Origin: CAVSMC01 sp963798655
Lineage (GTDB): Bacteria > Pseudomonadota > Gammaproteobacteria > Burkholderiales > Casimicrobiaceae
NCBI GenBank assembly: GCA_963798655.1
Contig: CAWCUH010000016.1
Coordinates: 124,001-188,000, forward strand
Reading direction: 5' to 3'
DNA: 64,000 nt
A program made the translations under genes and the position numbers. Under the pieces are notes generated by a model. The model searched no databases. It saw nothing but the letters and a program-made list of their open reading frames with translations, and was not told the DNA's origin. The first letter of the stretch is position 1. The number at the start of each line of letters is the position of its first letter. Shown piece after piece: positions 28,959-37,534 of the stretch.

Positions 28959-30506
28959 ATGACGCTTCTCGCTGACATCGTCGCAACGTCGAAGCACGTG
29001 GCGCAGACGGCCGGCCGCAACGCGAAGATCGACGCGATCGCGGCCTGCCTGCGCCGACTCGAGCACGACGAGATCGGCGTCGCGGTCGCCTACCTTTCCG
29101 GCGAGACGCGGCAGGGACGCACGGGGGTCGGCTATTCGCTGCTGCGCTCGGCGCAACCGCCGGCGGCCGCATCGACACCGACGTTGCAGCTCGCCGAGGT
29201 GGACGAGACGCTGGCGCGCATCGCCGTGACCATGGGCGCCGGCTCGACGACGGCGCGCGCGCGACTGCTGAACGCCATGCTCGAGCGCGCGACGACGGAC
29301 GAGCGCGACTTCCTCGTTCGGCTGCTGATCGGCGAGCTGCGCCAGGGCGCGCTCGAAGGCCTGATGATCGAGGCGGTCGCCGCGGCGGCCGACGTTCCCG
29401 CCGCCGCCGTGCGCCGCGCGGCGATGGTCGCCGGCGGCATCGCGAGCGTTGCGACGCTCGCGCTGACCGGCGGCGACGCGGCGCTCGCGCGCTATTCGAT
29501 CGCGCTGATGCAGCCGGTCGCGCCGATGCTCGCGCAGCCGGCGAACGACGTCGCCGACGCGATCGCGCAGCTCGGCACCGCGTCGCTCGAATGGAAGGTC
29601 GACGGCGCGCGCGTGCAGGTGCACAAGGCGGGCGACGACGTGCGCGTGTTCACGCGAAGCCTGAACGACGTGTCGGTGTCGGCGCCCGAGATCGTTGCCG
29701 CGGTGCGCGCGGTCGCGGCACGCGAGCTGATCGTCGACGGCGAGGCGATCGCGCTGCGCGCCGACGGCGCGCCGCAGCCGTTCCAGGTGACGATGCGCCG
29801 CTTCCTCCGCGAGCGCGACGTCGACGCGATGAAGTCCTCGCTGCCGCTGTCGGTGTTCTTCTTCGATTGCCTTCTGATCGACGGCGAGCCGCTGCTCGAC
29901 CGCGGTGCCGGCGAGCGCGTCGCGGAGCTCGAGCGTGTGCTCCCCGCGTCACTGCGCATGCCGCGCATCGTCACGAGCGATGTCGCGCTCGCCGAGAAGT
30001 TCTTCGAGGACGCGCTCGCGCACGGCCATGAAGGCGTGATGGCGAAATCGCTCGACGCACCCTACGTCGCCGGCAGCCGCGGCGCGTCGTGGCTGAAGGT
30101 GAAGCGCACGCACACGCTCGATCTCGTCGTGCTCGCCGCCGAGTGGGGCAACGGACGGCGCGAAGGCCGGCTGTCGAACCTGCATCTCGGCGCGCGCGAT
30201 CCGGCGAGCGGCGGCTACGTGATGCTCGGCAAGACGTTCAAGGGCATGACCGACGAGCTCCTCGCGTGGCAGACGCGCGAGCTGCTCGCACGCGAGACGC
30301 ATCGCGAGCGCCATGTCGTCCATGTGCGGCCCGAGCTCGTCGTCGAGATCGCGTTCAACGACCTGCAGGCGAGTCCGCGCTATCCGGGCGGTCTCGCGCT
30401 CCGCTTCGCGCGCGTCAAAGGGTACCGCCCCGACAAGCGCGCAGACGAGGCCGACACGATCGACGTCGTGCGCGCGATTTACGCGGGGCAGGCGCGGCGT
30501 GAGTAG
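28959..30506 (+). CDS. ATP-dependent DNA ligase
   Basis: 515 residues, with the N-terminal DNA-binding domain, nucleotidyltransferase domain and C-terminal OB domain of archaeal/bacterial LigB-type ATP-dependent ligases. The adenylated lysine is in EWKVDGARVQ (near 212). Motif III appears as ELIVDGEAIAL, motif IV as HEGVMAKS, and motif V as ASWLKVKR. It seals nicks using ATP rather than NAD+. ATG 28959 is chosen because the upstream reading lacks ligase character. The TAG stop (30504-30506) lies inside the first unit of a duplicated sequence at 30494-30669. Confidence 0.92.
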   Translation: MTLLADIVATSKHVAQTAGRNAKIDAIAACLRRLEHDEIGVAVAYLSGETRQGRTGVGYSLLRSAQPPAAASTPTLQLAEVDETLARIAVTMGAGSTTARARLLNAMLERATTDERDFLVRLLIGELRQGALEGLMIEAVAAAADVPAAAVRRAAMVAGGIASVATLALTGGDAALARYSIALMQPVAPMLAQPANDVADAIAQLGTASLEWKVDGARVQVHKAGDDVRVFTRSLNDVSVSAPEIVAAVRAVAARELIVDGEAIALRADGAPQPFQVTMRRFLRERDVDAMKSSLPLSVFFFDCLLIDGEPLLDRGAGERVAELERVLPASLRMPRIVTSDVALAEKFFEDALAHGHEGVMAKSLDAPYVAGSRGASWLKVKRTHTLDLVVLAAEWGNGRREGRLSNLHLGARDPASGGYVMLGKTFKGMTDELLAWQTRELLARETHRERHVVHVRPELVVEIAFNDLQASPRYPGGLALRFARVKGYRPDKRADEADTIDVVRAIYAGQARRE

Positions 30507-30669
30507 CGAGCAGGGGCCCCAGGCGCGAAGCGCAAGGGGATGCGAGCAGTTACGAGTCGCCGCAGAGGGGCCGACAGTTCAGTGCCGCGATCCTATGCGG
30601 ATGTCCGGAGGCCGCGGCGCGAGTAGCGAGCAGGGGGCCTCGACGCGCGGAGAGCGCATTGGGATGCGA
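30494..30669. repeat. Imperfect direct duplication downstream of ligase gene
   Basis: Two related units at 30494-30545 and 30614-30669. Both contain GAGTAGCGAGCAGGGG, then a C-rich run, an AAGCGCA/GAGCGCA step and a closing GGGATGCGA. The first unit supplies the ligase stop codon TAG. The spacer between units has no gene. Confidence 0.65.
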
Positions 30670-30677
30670 TGAGTCCG

Positions 30678-31334
30678 TCAGCGCGAGCCGCGCTCGATGC
30701 GCTCGCGATCCTCGGTCGCGCCGATGTCGTTCGCGCCGTGCGTGAGCCCCTCGGGGCGGGCCGGATCGTTCGGTGTGCGACCGATCGTCGGCCGCTCGCC
30801 TTCGCGCGCCTCGTTCCACCCGGTCGGCGCGTTCGGCAGCGGCGTTATGTCGGGCTGCCGCGGACTCCATGCGTCGGCTTCGGCCTTTGGCGATGTCTGC
30901 GGGACGGAGCCGGAGCTGCGCGCGATCGCCGCCCCGGAGCCCGCGACGCCGCGCATCGAATCGTGCCTGTGCTCGTCGACGCTGCCGTTGCGCTCGAGGA
31001 TAGCGCGCGCGCGCGCTGCGTCGCGCTCGTCGAGACCATGCACGGCGACCAGCGCAGAGCCGGTGCGCAGCGATCGCTCGTAGCGCTCGTGCTCGGCCTC
31101 GTCAGGCAGGAAGCCGCTGAACATCCGCGCGATGACACCGGCGAGGCCGCGCTCGCCGCTCGACGGCGCATCGAGCCATTCCGCGCCGGTGCTCGCGCCG
31201 CTCGCGCTCGCCTCGTCGGCACTGGGCCCCTCGACGCTGATCTGCGCGTCGTCGAACCCTTGCTCGAGCAGTCGCTGCCGCGCGTCGTCGGCGTCGCGTC
31301 GCGAGCGGTACGTCCCTACGAGGATCTTCGCCAT
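30678..31334 (-). CDS. Stress-type protein with N-terminal YflT/GSP17M-like fold
   Basis: 218 residues. The N-terminal 110 residues begin MAKILVGTYRSRRDADDARQRLLEQGF, which resembles general stress protein 17M-type domains. The C-terminal half is low-complexity and hydrophilic, rich in Asp, Glu, Arg, Gly and Pro, and probably disordered. ATG 31334 is preceded by GGAGGG seven bases upstream, which decides the start over an upstream TTG at 31346. Function unknown. Confidence 0.6.
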   Translation of the reverse strand: MAKILVGTYRSRRDADDARQRLLEQGFDDAQISVEGPSADEASASGASTGAEWLDAPSSGERGLAGVIARMFSGFLPDEAEHERYERSLRTGSALVAVHGLDERDAARARAILERNGSVDEHRHDSMRGVAGSGAAIARSSGSVPQTSPKAEADAWSPRQPDITPLPNAPTGWNEAREGERPTIGRTPNDPARPEGLTHGANDIGATEDRERIERGSR

Positions 31335-31396
31335 CGCACCCTCCAATCACACCGGTTGTCTACGTACGACCCCGGCTCGGGCGGCTGCGTTCCGAT

Positions 31397-32632
31397 TCAG
31401 CGGAGGCGCTCCTCCGGTGGCCGAACGTTGGCGAAGAGCGCGAGCAGCGTCACGTCGTAGACGATCTTCACCGCGCCGGCGACGAGGAGCGGCCAGCCGA
31501 ACGCCGACACCGTCAGCAGGTAGCCTGCGAGCCATGGGCCGGCGGCGGACGCGAGGCTGCGCGGCACGGAGGTGACGCTGGCGGCCGCCGGACGCTCCGC
31601 AGGCTGGACGATCGCCATCACGTACGACGTGCGCGTCGGCACGTCCATCTGCGACAGCGCGGCCCGCACGACGAGCAGCGCGATCGCGGACGCGAGGTCG
31701 GGCACGAACGCGACCGCGACCAGGCAAGCGTTCGCCGGCAGGTGCGTGAACACCATCGTATTGACGAGGCCGATGCGCCGGCTCACGCGTGCGGCAACGA
31801 GATACGATAACGACGTTACGACGCCGAGCCAGAAGAAGAGGCTTCCCGCCGTGGCGAGCGAAAGATCGAAGCGCTCATAGAGCCACAGCGCGATCATCGA
31901 CTGCACGACGAGGCCGCCGCCGAATGCGTCGACGGCGAACAGCGCCGCGAGCGTGTACACGATCCGCTTCGACTTGCCGAGCGCGGACGTCGTCCGCTTG
32001 CCGATCGATTCGGCGGCGCGCGGCAATCCGCTGTACGCGAGCGCGGCACCGCCGCCGATCACCGCGTACGCGACGAACATCCACCGGATCGACGACGCGA
32101 CCGAGATTCCGGCATGCGCGCCGAGCCAGGCCGGCACGGCGGCGGCGAGCGATCCGAGCGCCGCGGCGAGGGTGCCGGCGACGCTGTAGCGCGCGAACGT
32201 CGCCGTGCGCCGCTCGTCGCCGATCGCATGCGACAGCATCGCATGCTCGAGCGGCACGAACACGCTGACATCGCCGCTCGACGGGTTCAGCGTGCCGACG
32301 AACGCGACGACGACGAGCGGCCAGAACGCCGTCGCCGACGCGAAGGCGAGGCCGGTCGCCACCATCAGCGCGCTCGCCGCGAGGAGCAGCACGCGGTGCG
32401 CGAAACGGTGCGCGACGAAGCCGATCGCGAGCGTCGCGATGCCCGAGCCGACGAGCGTCGCGGTCGCGATGATGCCGATGTCGAGCGGTGAATAGCCGAG
32501 CGCGAGCAGGTACACCGGCAGCAACAGGCTCACGAAGCCGTCGGCGAAGCTGCGCAAGCCTTTGGCAATGAGCACGCGGCGCACGCTCGCCGCGCCGGCA
32601 TCCCGATGTGAGTCTGCGATTGCGGTGTCCAT
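31397..32632 (-). CDS. MFS transporter
   Basis: 411 residues with about 12 predicted helices in two six-helix halves separated by a basic loop near residues 195-225. The N-terminal half shows the MFS pattern LPVYLLALGYSPLDIGIIATATLVGSGIATLAIGFVAHRF in outline, with the basic motif-A loop. The substrate is unknown. The 85-base leader between 32633 and 32717 folds as a branched RNA that could mask the ribosome site, so translational control is likely. Confidence 0.85.
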   Translation of the reverse strand: MDTAIADSHRDAGAASVRRVLIAKGLRSFADGFVSLLLPVYLLALGYSPLDIGIIATATLVGSGIATLAIGFVAHRFAHRVLLLAASALMVATGLAFASATAFWPLVVVAFVGTLNPSSGDVSVFVPLEHAMLSHAIGDERRTATFARYSVAGTLAAALGSLAAAVPAWLGAHAGISVASSIRWMFVAYAVIGGGAALAYSGLPRAAESIGKRTTSALGKSKRIVYTLAALFAVDAFGGGLVVQSMIALWLYERFDLSLATAGSLFFWLGVVTSLSYLVAARVSRRIGLVNTMVFTHLPANACLVAVAFVPDLASAIALLVVRAALSQMDVPTRTSYVMAIVQPAERPAAASVTSVPRSLASAAGPWLAGYLLTVSAFGWPLLVAGAVKIVYDVTLLALFANVRPPEERLR

Positions 32633-32641
32633 CGTCCGTCC

Positions 32642-32717
32642 GATCCCCGTAGGAGAAACGGCAGATTTGGACGGGACACCGTCTGCGGCGACGCGCCAGG
32701 CGAAGCCTCCGGGGATC
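32642..32717 (-). promoter_or_regulatory. Structured 5' leader of MFS gene, candidate riboswitch
   Basis: Read on the minus strand, an outer helix GATCCCCG/CGGGGATC (32717-32710 with 32649-32642) closes three inner elements. These are AGGC-TTC-GCCT (32708-32698), GGCG-CGT-CGCC (32697-32687) and a longer arm pairing GACGG with CCGTC (32683-32679 with 32674-32670), extendable through GCA/TGC. The 3' strand of the outer helix contains GGGGA, 11 bases upstream of the ATG at 32632. That gives a clear route to ribosome-site masking. No known class was recognised with confidence. Confidence 0.5.
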
Positions 32718-32834
32718 TGCTACGCCCCGATTGCGGAACGATAGCCGATCGGCGCCCCGCTGTCACCGGCCAGCCGCCCACGTTCGCGCCGAGGGCAAGC
32801 ACGTCTTCGTCCGTCGCAACTAGAATAGTGCCTC

Positions 32835-33839
32835 GTGAACAACCGAGAGCCGATGGTGAACCTGCCGACACCGCTGCGGTGCGCGATCCTCGACGACTAT
32901 CAGGACGTCGCGCGCTCGATGGCCGACTGGGAGTCGCTCGCCGACCGCGTCGAGGTCGCGGCATTCCACGACCACATCGCCGATCGCACGATGCTCGCCG
33001 AAGTGCTCGCGTCGTTCGACGTGATCGTCGCGATGCGCGAGCGCACGCCGTTCGACCGCGCGCTGATCGAGTCGCTGCCGCGCCTCAAGCTGCTGATCAC
33101 GACCGGCATGCGCAACGCGTCGATCGATGTCGCCGCTGCGGCCGAGCGCGGCGTCGCCGTGTGCGGCACGCGCAGCTGGCCGGGCGCCGCCGCCGAGCTC
33201 ACGTGGGCGCTGGTGCTCGCGCTCATGCGCGACATCCCGCGCGAGAACGCCGAGTTCCATCGCGGCGGCCGCTGGCAGGGCGGCATCGGCCACAGCCTTC
33301 GCGGCGCCACGCTCGGCGTCATCGGCGTCGGCAACGTCGGCCGGCACGTCGCCGCGGTGGGCCGGGCGTTCGACATGAACGTCGTCGGCTGGAGCCGCAG
33401 CTTGACCGCCGAGCGCGCGTCCGAGCTCGGCATCGGCCACGCACACACGCTCGCGCATCTGCTTGCCGTCGCCGATGTCGCCACGGTCCACGTCACGCTG
33501 ACGGCGCAAACGCGCGGGCTCATTGGCGCCGAAGCGCTGCGCGCGATGAAGCCGACGGCGTTCCTCGTCAACACATCGCGCGGACCGGTGGTCGACGAGG
33601 TGGCGCTGATCGAGGCGCTGACCGAGCGCACGATCGCGGGCGCCGCGGTCGATGTGTTCGACCGCGAACCGCTGCCGCTCGACCACCCGTTGCGCGGGCT
33701 CGACAACGTGATCGCGACGCCGCACATCGGCTATGTCACGCGCGAGAACTACCGCGTGTTCTACGCCGACGCGCTCGACGACATCCGCGGCTGGCTTGAC
33801 GGTCGGCCCCAGCGCGAGCTGAAGCCCGCCGGCGGCTGA
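32835..33839 (+). CDS. D-2-hydroxyacid dehydrogenase family protein
   Basis: 334 residues of the D-isomer-specific 2-hydroxyacid dehydrogenase family, NAD(P)-dependent. The Rossmann core TLGVIGVGNVGRHVAAVGRAF (about 155-175), NTSRGPVVDEVAL with the catalytic Arg (about 237-250), and TPHIGYVTRENY with the catalytic His are all present. The substrate is unknown; similar proteins are annotated as phosphoglycerate-dehydrogenase-like. GTG 32835 gives the full N-terminus; ATG 32853 is an alternative. Convergent with the SRPBCC gene, 1 base apart. Confidence 0.88.
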   Translation: MNNREPMVNLPTPLRCAILDDYQDVARSMADWESLADRVEVAAFHDHIADRTMLAEVLASFDVIVAMRERTPFDRALIESLPRLKLLITTGMRNASIDVAAAAERGVAVCGTRSWPGAAAELTWALVLALMRDIPRENAEFHRGGRWQGGIGHSLRGATLGVIGVGNVGRHVAAVGRAFDMNVVGWSRSLTAERASELGIGHAHTLAHLLAVADVATVHVTLTAQTRGLIGAEALRAMKPTAFLVNTSRGPVVDEVALIEALTERTIAGAAVDVFDREPLPLDHPLRGLDNVIATPHIGYVTRENYRVFYADALDDIRGWLDGRPQRELKPAGG

Positions 33840-33840
33840 C

Positions 33841-34668
33841 TCATGCGCCCGGCGCGGCGCCGCTCATCGGCGGTCCGCCGGTATTCGGCGCCGGCACGTC
33901 CGCTTCCTCCGGCTGCAACAACGGCTGCGGCGCGAGCGTGTCGCGACCGGCGTCGCTCATCGCGGCGGCGCTGCGCGGCGGCCGGCTGCTTTCGACGAAG
34001 CTCTTCATCCGCCTCAGATCGTCGTCCATCTGCCGCTTCGGATCGCGGCCGAGCAGCGACGCCAGCGCATGGCCGATCGTGCCCCCGGCGTCGTACGACA
34101 TGCGCACGCTCACGCGCGTGCCGCGCTCGCTCGGCTCGAAGCGCACGCTACCCGCATGGTCGAGCGCAGCACCGGGCTCGGTGCGCCATTCGATCAATCG
34201 CCCGGCGACCATTCGCGTGATCGCCGAGTTCCATTCGACCGCCGCGCCCGCTGCTGCGTCGACGATCCAGTGCGAGCGGCCGTTGCCGAGGTCGCTGACG
34301 CTGCGCACATGCGACATGAAGCGCGGGAAGTTCTCGTAACGGCACCACACGGCGAACACCGCATCGGACAGCGCCGCGATCTCGATCGTCTTCTGCAGGT
34401 CGATTGCGCGCCCCGAGCGCGACTTGGCGAGCGCGGCGGCGGTCGTGCCGCGCGTGACGAGCGCGATTCCGCCGGCGAGCATCAGCAATCCCGACAGCCC
34501 GCCTCGTCGCCGGCCCATCATCGCGAGCAGCGCGCCGCCGGCGACGGCGGCCACGCGTCCCGCCGGCGTCCACGATTGCTGCACCATCGAAGACGTCTTC
34601 GGCGTCGACAACCGGCTCGATCGACGCGAATCCGCCGACCAGCCGCGTTGCGTTCCAGCTTCGTCCAT
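33841..34668 (-). CDS. Membrane-anchored SRPBCC (cyclase/dehydrase-like) protein
   Basis: 275 residues. Two hydrophobic segments (about 38-52 and 58-76) near the N-terminus form a small membrane anchor. An SRPBCC/START-like domain (about 88-230) begins IDLQKTIEIAALSDAVFAVWCRYENFPRFM. The last 40 residues are disordered and Pro-rich. These helix-grip proteins bind hydrophobic ligands; the ligand here is unknown. It pairs in function and neighbourhood with the second SRPBCC gene at 35148-36153. Confidence 0.8.
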   Translation of the reverse strand: MDEAGTQRGWSADSRRSSRLSTPKTSSMVQQSWTPAGRVAAVAGGALLAMMGRRRGGLSGLLMLAGGIALVTRGTTAAALAKSRSGRAIDLQKTIEIAALSDAVFAVWCRYENFPRFMSHVRSVSDLGNGRSHWIVDAAAGAAVEWNSAITRMVAGRLIEWRTEPGAALDHAGSVRFEPSERGTRVSVRMSYDAGGTIGHALASLLGRDPKRQMDDDLRRMKSFVESSRPPRSAAAMSDAGRDTLAPQPLLQPEEADVPAPNTGGPPMSGAAPGA

Positions 34669-34974
34669 GGTTGCCGTCCTGTGTGACGCATCGAACGCGA
34701 TCGCCTCGCATCATCCATGCCGGACGCGATAACGATGCGCGTGCAGCGCGTGATGCGACGCCGACCCGGCCGTGCGCACGCGAGCTGAACGCGCTGGCGG
34801 CGGCCACGCGGCGACGATATCTTGCAACGACTGGAAACGGCGCCGGGCCGATGTAAAATTTCTACGCGTTGGCCAGCCCGCGCCGAGCGCACGCAACGGT
34901 CCGTGACCCAGGATCGTCGCGAGCCCCTTGCGCGCCGTCGGTTCGATTGCATCGACGGCTGGCGCGTCGTTGCG
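34669..34974. other. Intergenic region between SRPBCC gene and alcohol dehydrogenase remnant
   Basis: About 305 bases without a supportable gene. The AT-richer TGTAAAATTTCTACG near 34851-34865 is the only obvious compositional feature and may mark the promoter for the minus-strand SRPBCC gene. No palindrome or RNA gene was seen. Confidence 0.4.
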
Positions 34975-35150
34975 CTACGGCTTCAGCACGACCTTGACGC
35001 AGCCGTCTTCCTTGTGCAGGAACATGTCGTAGCCGCGCGGCGCGTCGTCGAGCGACAGCCGGTGCGTGATGACGAAGCTCGGATCGATCTCGCCGCGCTC
35101 GATGCGCTCGAGCAGCGGGCGCATGTAGCGCTGCACGTGCGTCGCCCTTT
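34975..35150 (-). pseudogene. C-terminal remnant of zinc-dependent alcohol dehydrogenase
   Basis: The last roughly 58 residues, beginning THVQRYMRPLLERIERGEI and ending GCVKVVLKP, match the tail of medium-chain zinc alcohol/glutathione-type formaldehyde dehydrogenases. The N-terminal 330 or so residues, including the zinc and NAD sites, are missing. The fragment is joined directly to the 3' end of the SRPBCC gene around 35145-35150. Either a real deletion of about 1 kb or an assembly collapse removed them. It cannot be active as written. Confidence 0.7.
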
Positions 35151-36153
35151 GCGCAGCATCCGGGCCAGCATGCCGCGGCGGCCGGCCGGCTGGCCCTCGG
35201 TGGTCGCGATCTCGCCGGTCTGCATCACCGCGCGGAACCGGCGAAGGTCCTGCTGAACCTGGATTCCGGGCTCCTCGCCGAAGAGCCTCGCAACGGTCGC
35301 GCCGATCGCGCCCGCCGGCGGCTTGTATTGCATCTTCAAGCTGACGATCGTGTCTTTGCCGCTCGTCTGCGGCAGGAAGCGCACGGCGCCCGCGTTCTCG
35401 ACGTCGGCGCCGTCGAGCGAGCGCCACGCGATGAGCGCGTTCGGCTCGTCGTGGGTCACTTCGGCATCCCACTCGACCTTCGTGCCTGCCGGCGCCTTCG
35501 CCACCCAGTGCGAGCGGTTGCCGCCGGTCAGCCGCACCGATCGAGGTGCGCCATGAAGCGCGGCAGATTCTCGAAGTTGCGCCACATCGCATAGCATTCC
35601 TGCGGCTCGCGATTGAGCGCGATGCTCTTCTCCACGCGGATCGATCCGTCGCGGCGAATGCGCCCTGGCGCGCTGCCGTGCGCGCTCGATTGCTGTCGGC
35701 TCGACAGCTCGTCCAGCGCGGCGACACTCGCGACAGCGGCCGCTGCGGCAGCGATCTTGGCCGGCTGCCGGCCGTTGCGGCGAAGCGCGTAGCCGAGCAG
35801 CGCGAGATCGATCGCATCGCCGGCGACCCGCGCTTTCATCCATCCGCCGCGGTCGCGACCGGACAGAATGCCCACGCCGGCCGCGAACTCGCGCGCGCCG
35901 AGCGTGCGCCGAGCGTGCGCATCAGGCTCGGATATTCGCCAATGCCGATCGCGCGTCCAAGTGCGCGCGGCGCAAGCAACTGGGCGAGGCCGACGCCGAT
36001 CGAGAACCATCCGAGCGCGACGGCGAGAGACTCCGCCGAAAGAACGCGCGCGTGACGTGCATCGTTGTATTGCGACATTGCGCCGGGCTGAGCGCGCTTG
36101 CCGGTCGCAGCGTAATCGCCGGCATGCACCGGCTCGGGTTGCATCGTTTGCAT
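35148..36153 (-). CDS. Membrane-anchored SRPBCC protein (frameshifted, 3' end fused to ADH remnant)
   Basis: About 330 residues if repaired. ATG 36153 (MQTMQPEP) has an AAGGAAG ribosome site. Hydrophobic N-terminal segments (LGWFSIGVGLAQLLAPRALG and beyond) lead into an SRPBCC domain with RVEKSIALNREPQECYAMWRNFENLPRFMAHL and SHWVAKAPAGTKVEWDAEVTHD. Two interruptions are visible: an 11-base tandem duplication (35895-35905 and 35906-35916) and a missing base near 35541. It ends near 35148, where it runs into the alcohol dehydrogenase remnant. It may bind hydrophobic or quinone-like ligands; unproven. Confidence 0.6.
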
Positions 36154-36335
36154 GGGTTCGCTTCCTTGCGGGCACGGGGCGCCGCCCGCGATCAGCGATC
36201 GGGGCAAGGCATGTGCCAACCGCCGCGCGGCGTGTCGGTCACGCGGCCGGCGCGAACAGTGCCGCAGTCGGCCCTGCCAACGCCGGATCGATGTCCGATC
36301 GCCCTCGTTCGACACCGGGGCGCGGCGCTCGTGCG

Positions 36336-37025
36336 TCACGACCCCCCGAACGACGCGGTCTCGGTGCCTTCCATTTCGGAAAAGCGTACCGGAAGCACCT
36401 CGCGCGACGTCATCGAGCCGTTCGCGTCCTTCTCGATCAGCATCAGCTGCTGCGCATCGGCAAGACCTGCGGGCAGCACCATGCGACCGCCGGGCTTCAG
36501 CTGCTGCAGGAGCGGCGGGGGAATGAGCTCCGGCGCGGTCGTGAGGATGATCTTGTCGAACGGCGCGTGCTCCGGCCAACCGTGGTAGCCGTTGCCGCGC
36601 TTCACCTGCACGTTGCCGTGCCCGTGGCGTCGCAGCCGCTGCACGGCCTGATCGGCGAGCTCGTCGATATACTCGACCGAGTAGACGGCGGCGACGAGCT
36701 CGGCCAGCACGGCGGCCTGGTAGCCGAGGCCGGTGCCGATCTCGAGCACCTTGTCGTCGCGCCGGGGGTCGAGGAGGTCGGTCATCAGCGCGACGATGAA
36801 CGGCTGCGAGATCGTCTTGTCGCAACCGATCGGCAACGGCACGTTTGCGTACGCGTACGCCTCGATCTCGGCAGGCACGAACTCGTGCCGCGGAACCGTG
36901 CCCATCGCTTCCATGACGCGCCCGGACAGCGCCGCCTTGCCGATGCGCGCGCTCACGTAGATGGTGTCGGCGGCGATCGCGGCGACCATGCGCTGGCGCA
37001 TGATCGTGAAGTCGTCGGCGGTCAT
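36336..37025 (-). CDS. pcm: Protein-L-isoaspartate O-methyltransferase
   Basis: 229 residues. Pcm methylates L-isoaspartyl residues in aged proteins using S-adenosylmethionine. The SAM motif VLEIGTGLGYQAAVLAEL is central, preceded by the PCMT-typical PLPIGCDKTISQPFIVALMTDLL and followed by GNGYHGWPEHAPFDKIILTTAPELIP. ATG 37025 is chosen for its GGGAG ribosome site; ATG 37046 is possible. The 182-base gap to the SRPBCC start holds no gene. Confidence 0.92.
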   Translation of the reverse strand: MTADDFTIMRQRMVAAIAADTIYVSARIGKAALSGRVMEAMGTVPRHEFVPAEIEAYAYANVPLPIGCDKTISQPFIVALMTDLLDPRRDDKVLEIGTGLGYQAAVLAELVAAVYSVEYIDELADQAVQRLRRHGHGNVQVKRGNGYHGWPEHAPFDKIILTTAPELIPPPLLQQLKPGGRMVLPAGLADAQQLMLIEKDANGSMTSREVLPVRFSEMEGTETASFGGS

Positions 37026-37090
37026 CGGCGTCGCTCCCGCGGGCATGATCGCGCGATGCGACGCGCGATGCAACCGCTCGCGCCGCGCCG

Positions 37091-37468
37091 TCAGTGCGCG
37101 CCTGTCGCCGTCGCTGCGCCGCGAAGCTGGCGCCGGCGTTCGCTCGCCATCGCAAGGCACTCCTGCGCGCACGCCTGGCAGCTCTGCGCGCATTCGCGGC
37201 AATGCTCCGACTCATGGCGCGCACACTCGTCGGCGCACGCTTCGCAAATGCGCGCGCACAGCTCGCACGCGTCGATTGCCGACTCGCTGCCGCGGGACAT
37301 GAAACCGGCGGCGAGACGGCATGCCTGCGCACAATCGAAATCGAGCGCGATGCAGCGCGCCATGGCGCGGACGTCGTGCTCCTGCAGACACGCGGCGGCG
37401 CAGACGTCGCAGGCGACGGCGCAGTCGTTGCACGCCGCGATGCAGGCGTGGAATTGCTCGTGATGCAT
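37091..37468 (-). CDS. Cys-rich four-helix-bundle copper-storage-like protein
   Basis: 125 residues with about 19 cysteines, most spaced CxxxC or CxxC along four predicted helices. The first runs HACIAACNDCAVACDVCAAAC. That is the layout of Csp-type and DUF326 four-helix-bundle copper-binding proteins, which hold many Cu(I) ions in the bundle core. There is no signal peptide, so it is cytosolic like Csp3. ATG 37468 fits the helix start; the frame open upstream to 37663 passes through a palindrome. Confidence 0.88.
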   Translation of the reverse strand: MHHEQFHACIAACNDCAVACDVCAAACLQEHDVRAMARCIALDFDCAQACRLAAGFMSRGSESAIDACELCARICEACADECARHESEHCRECAQSCQACAQECLAMASERRRQLRGAATATGAH

Positions 37469-37534
37469 GGCAGCCTCCGCAGGACGCGCGACGTACGCTG
37501 CCATTGGGCCCGCGCGGCCCCGCGCAAGTTCCGG

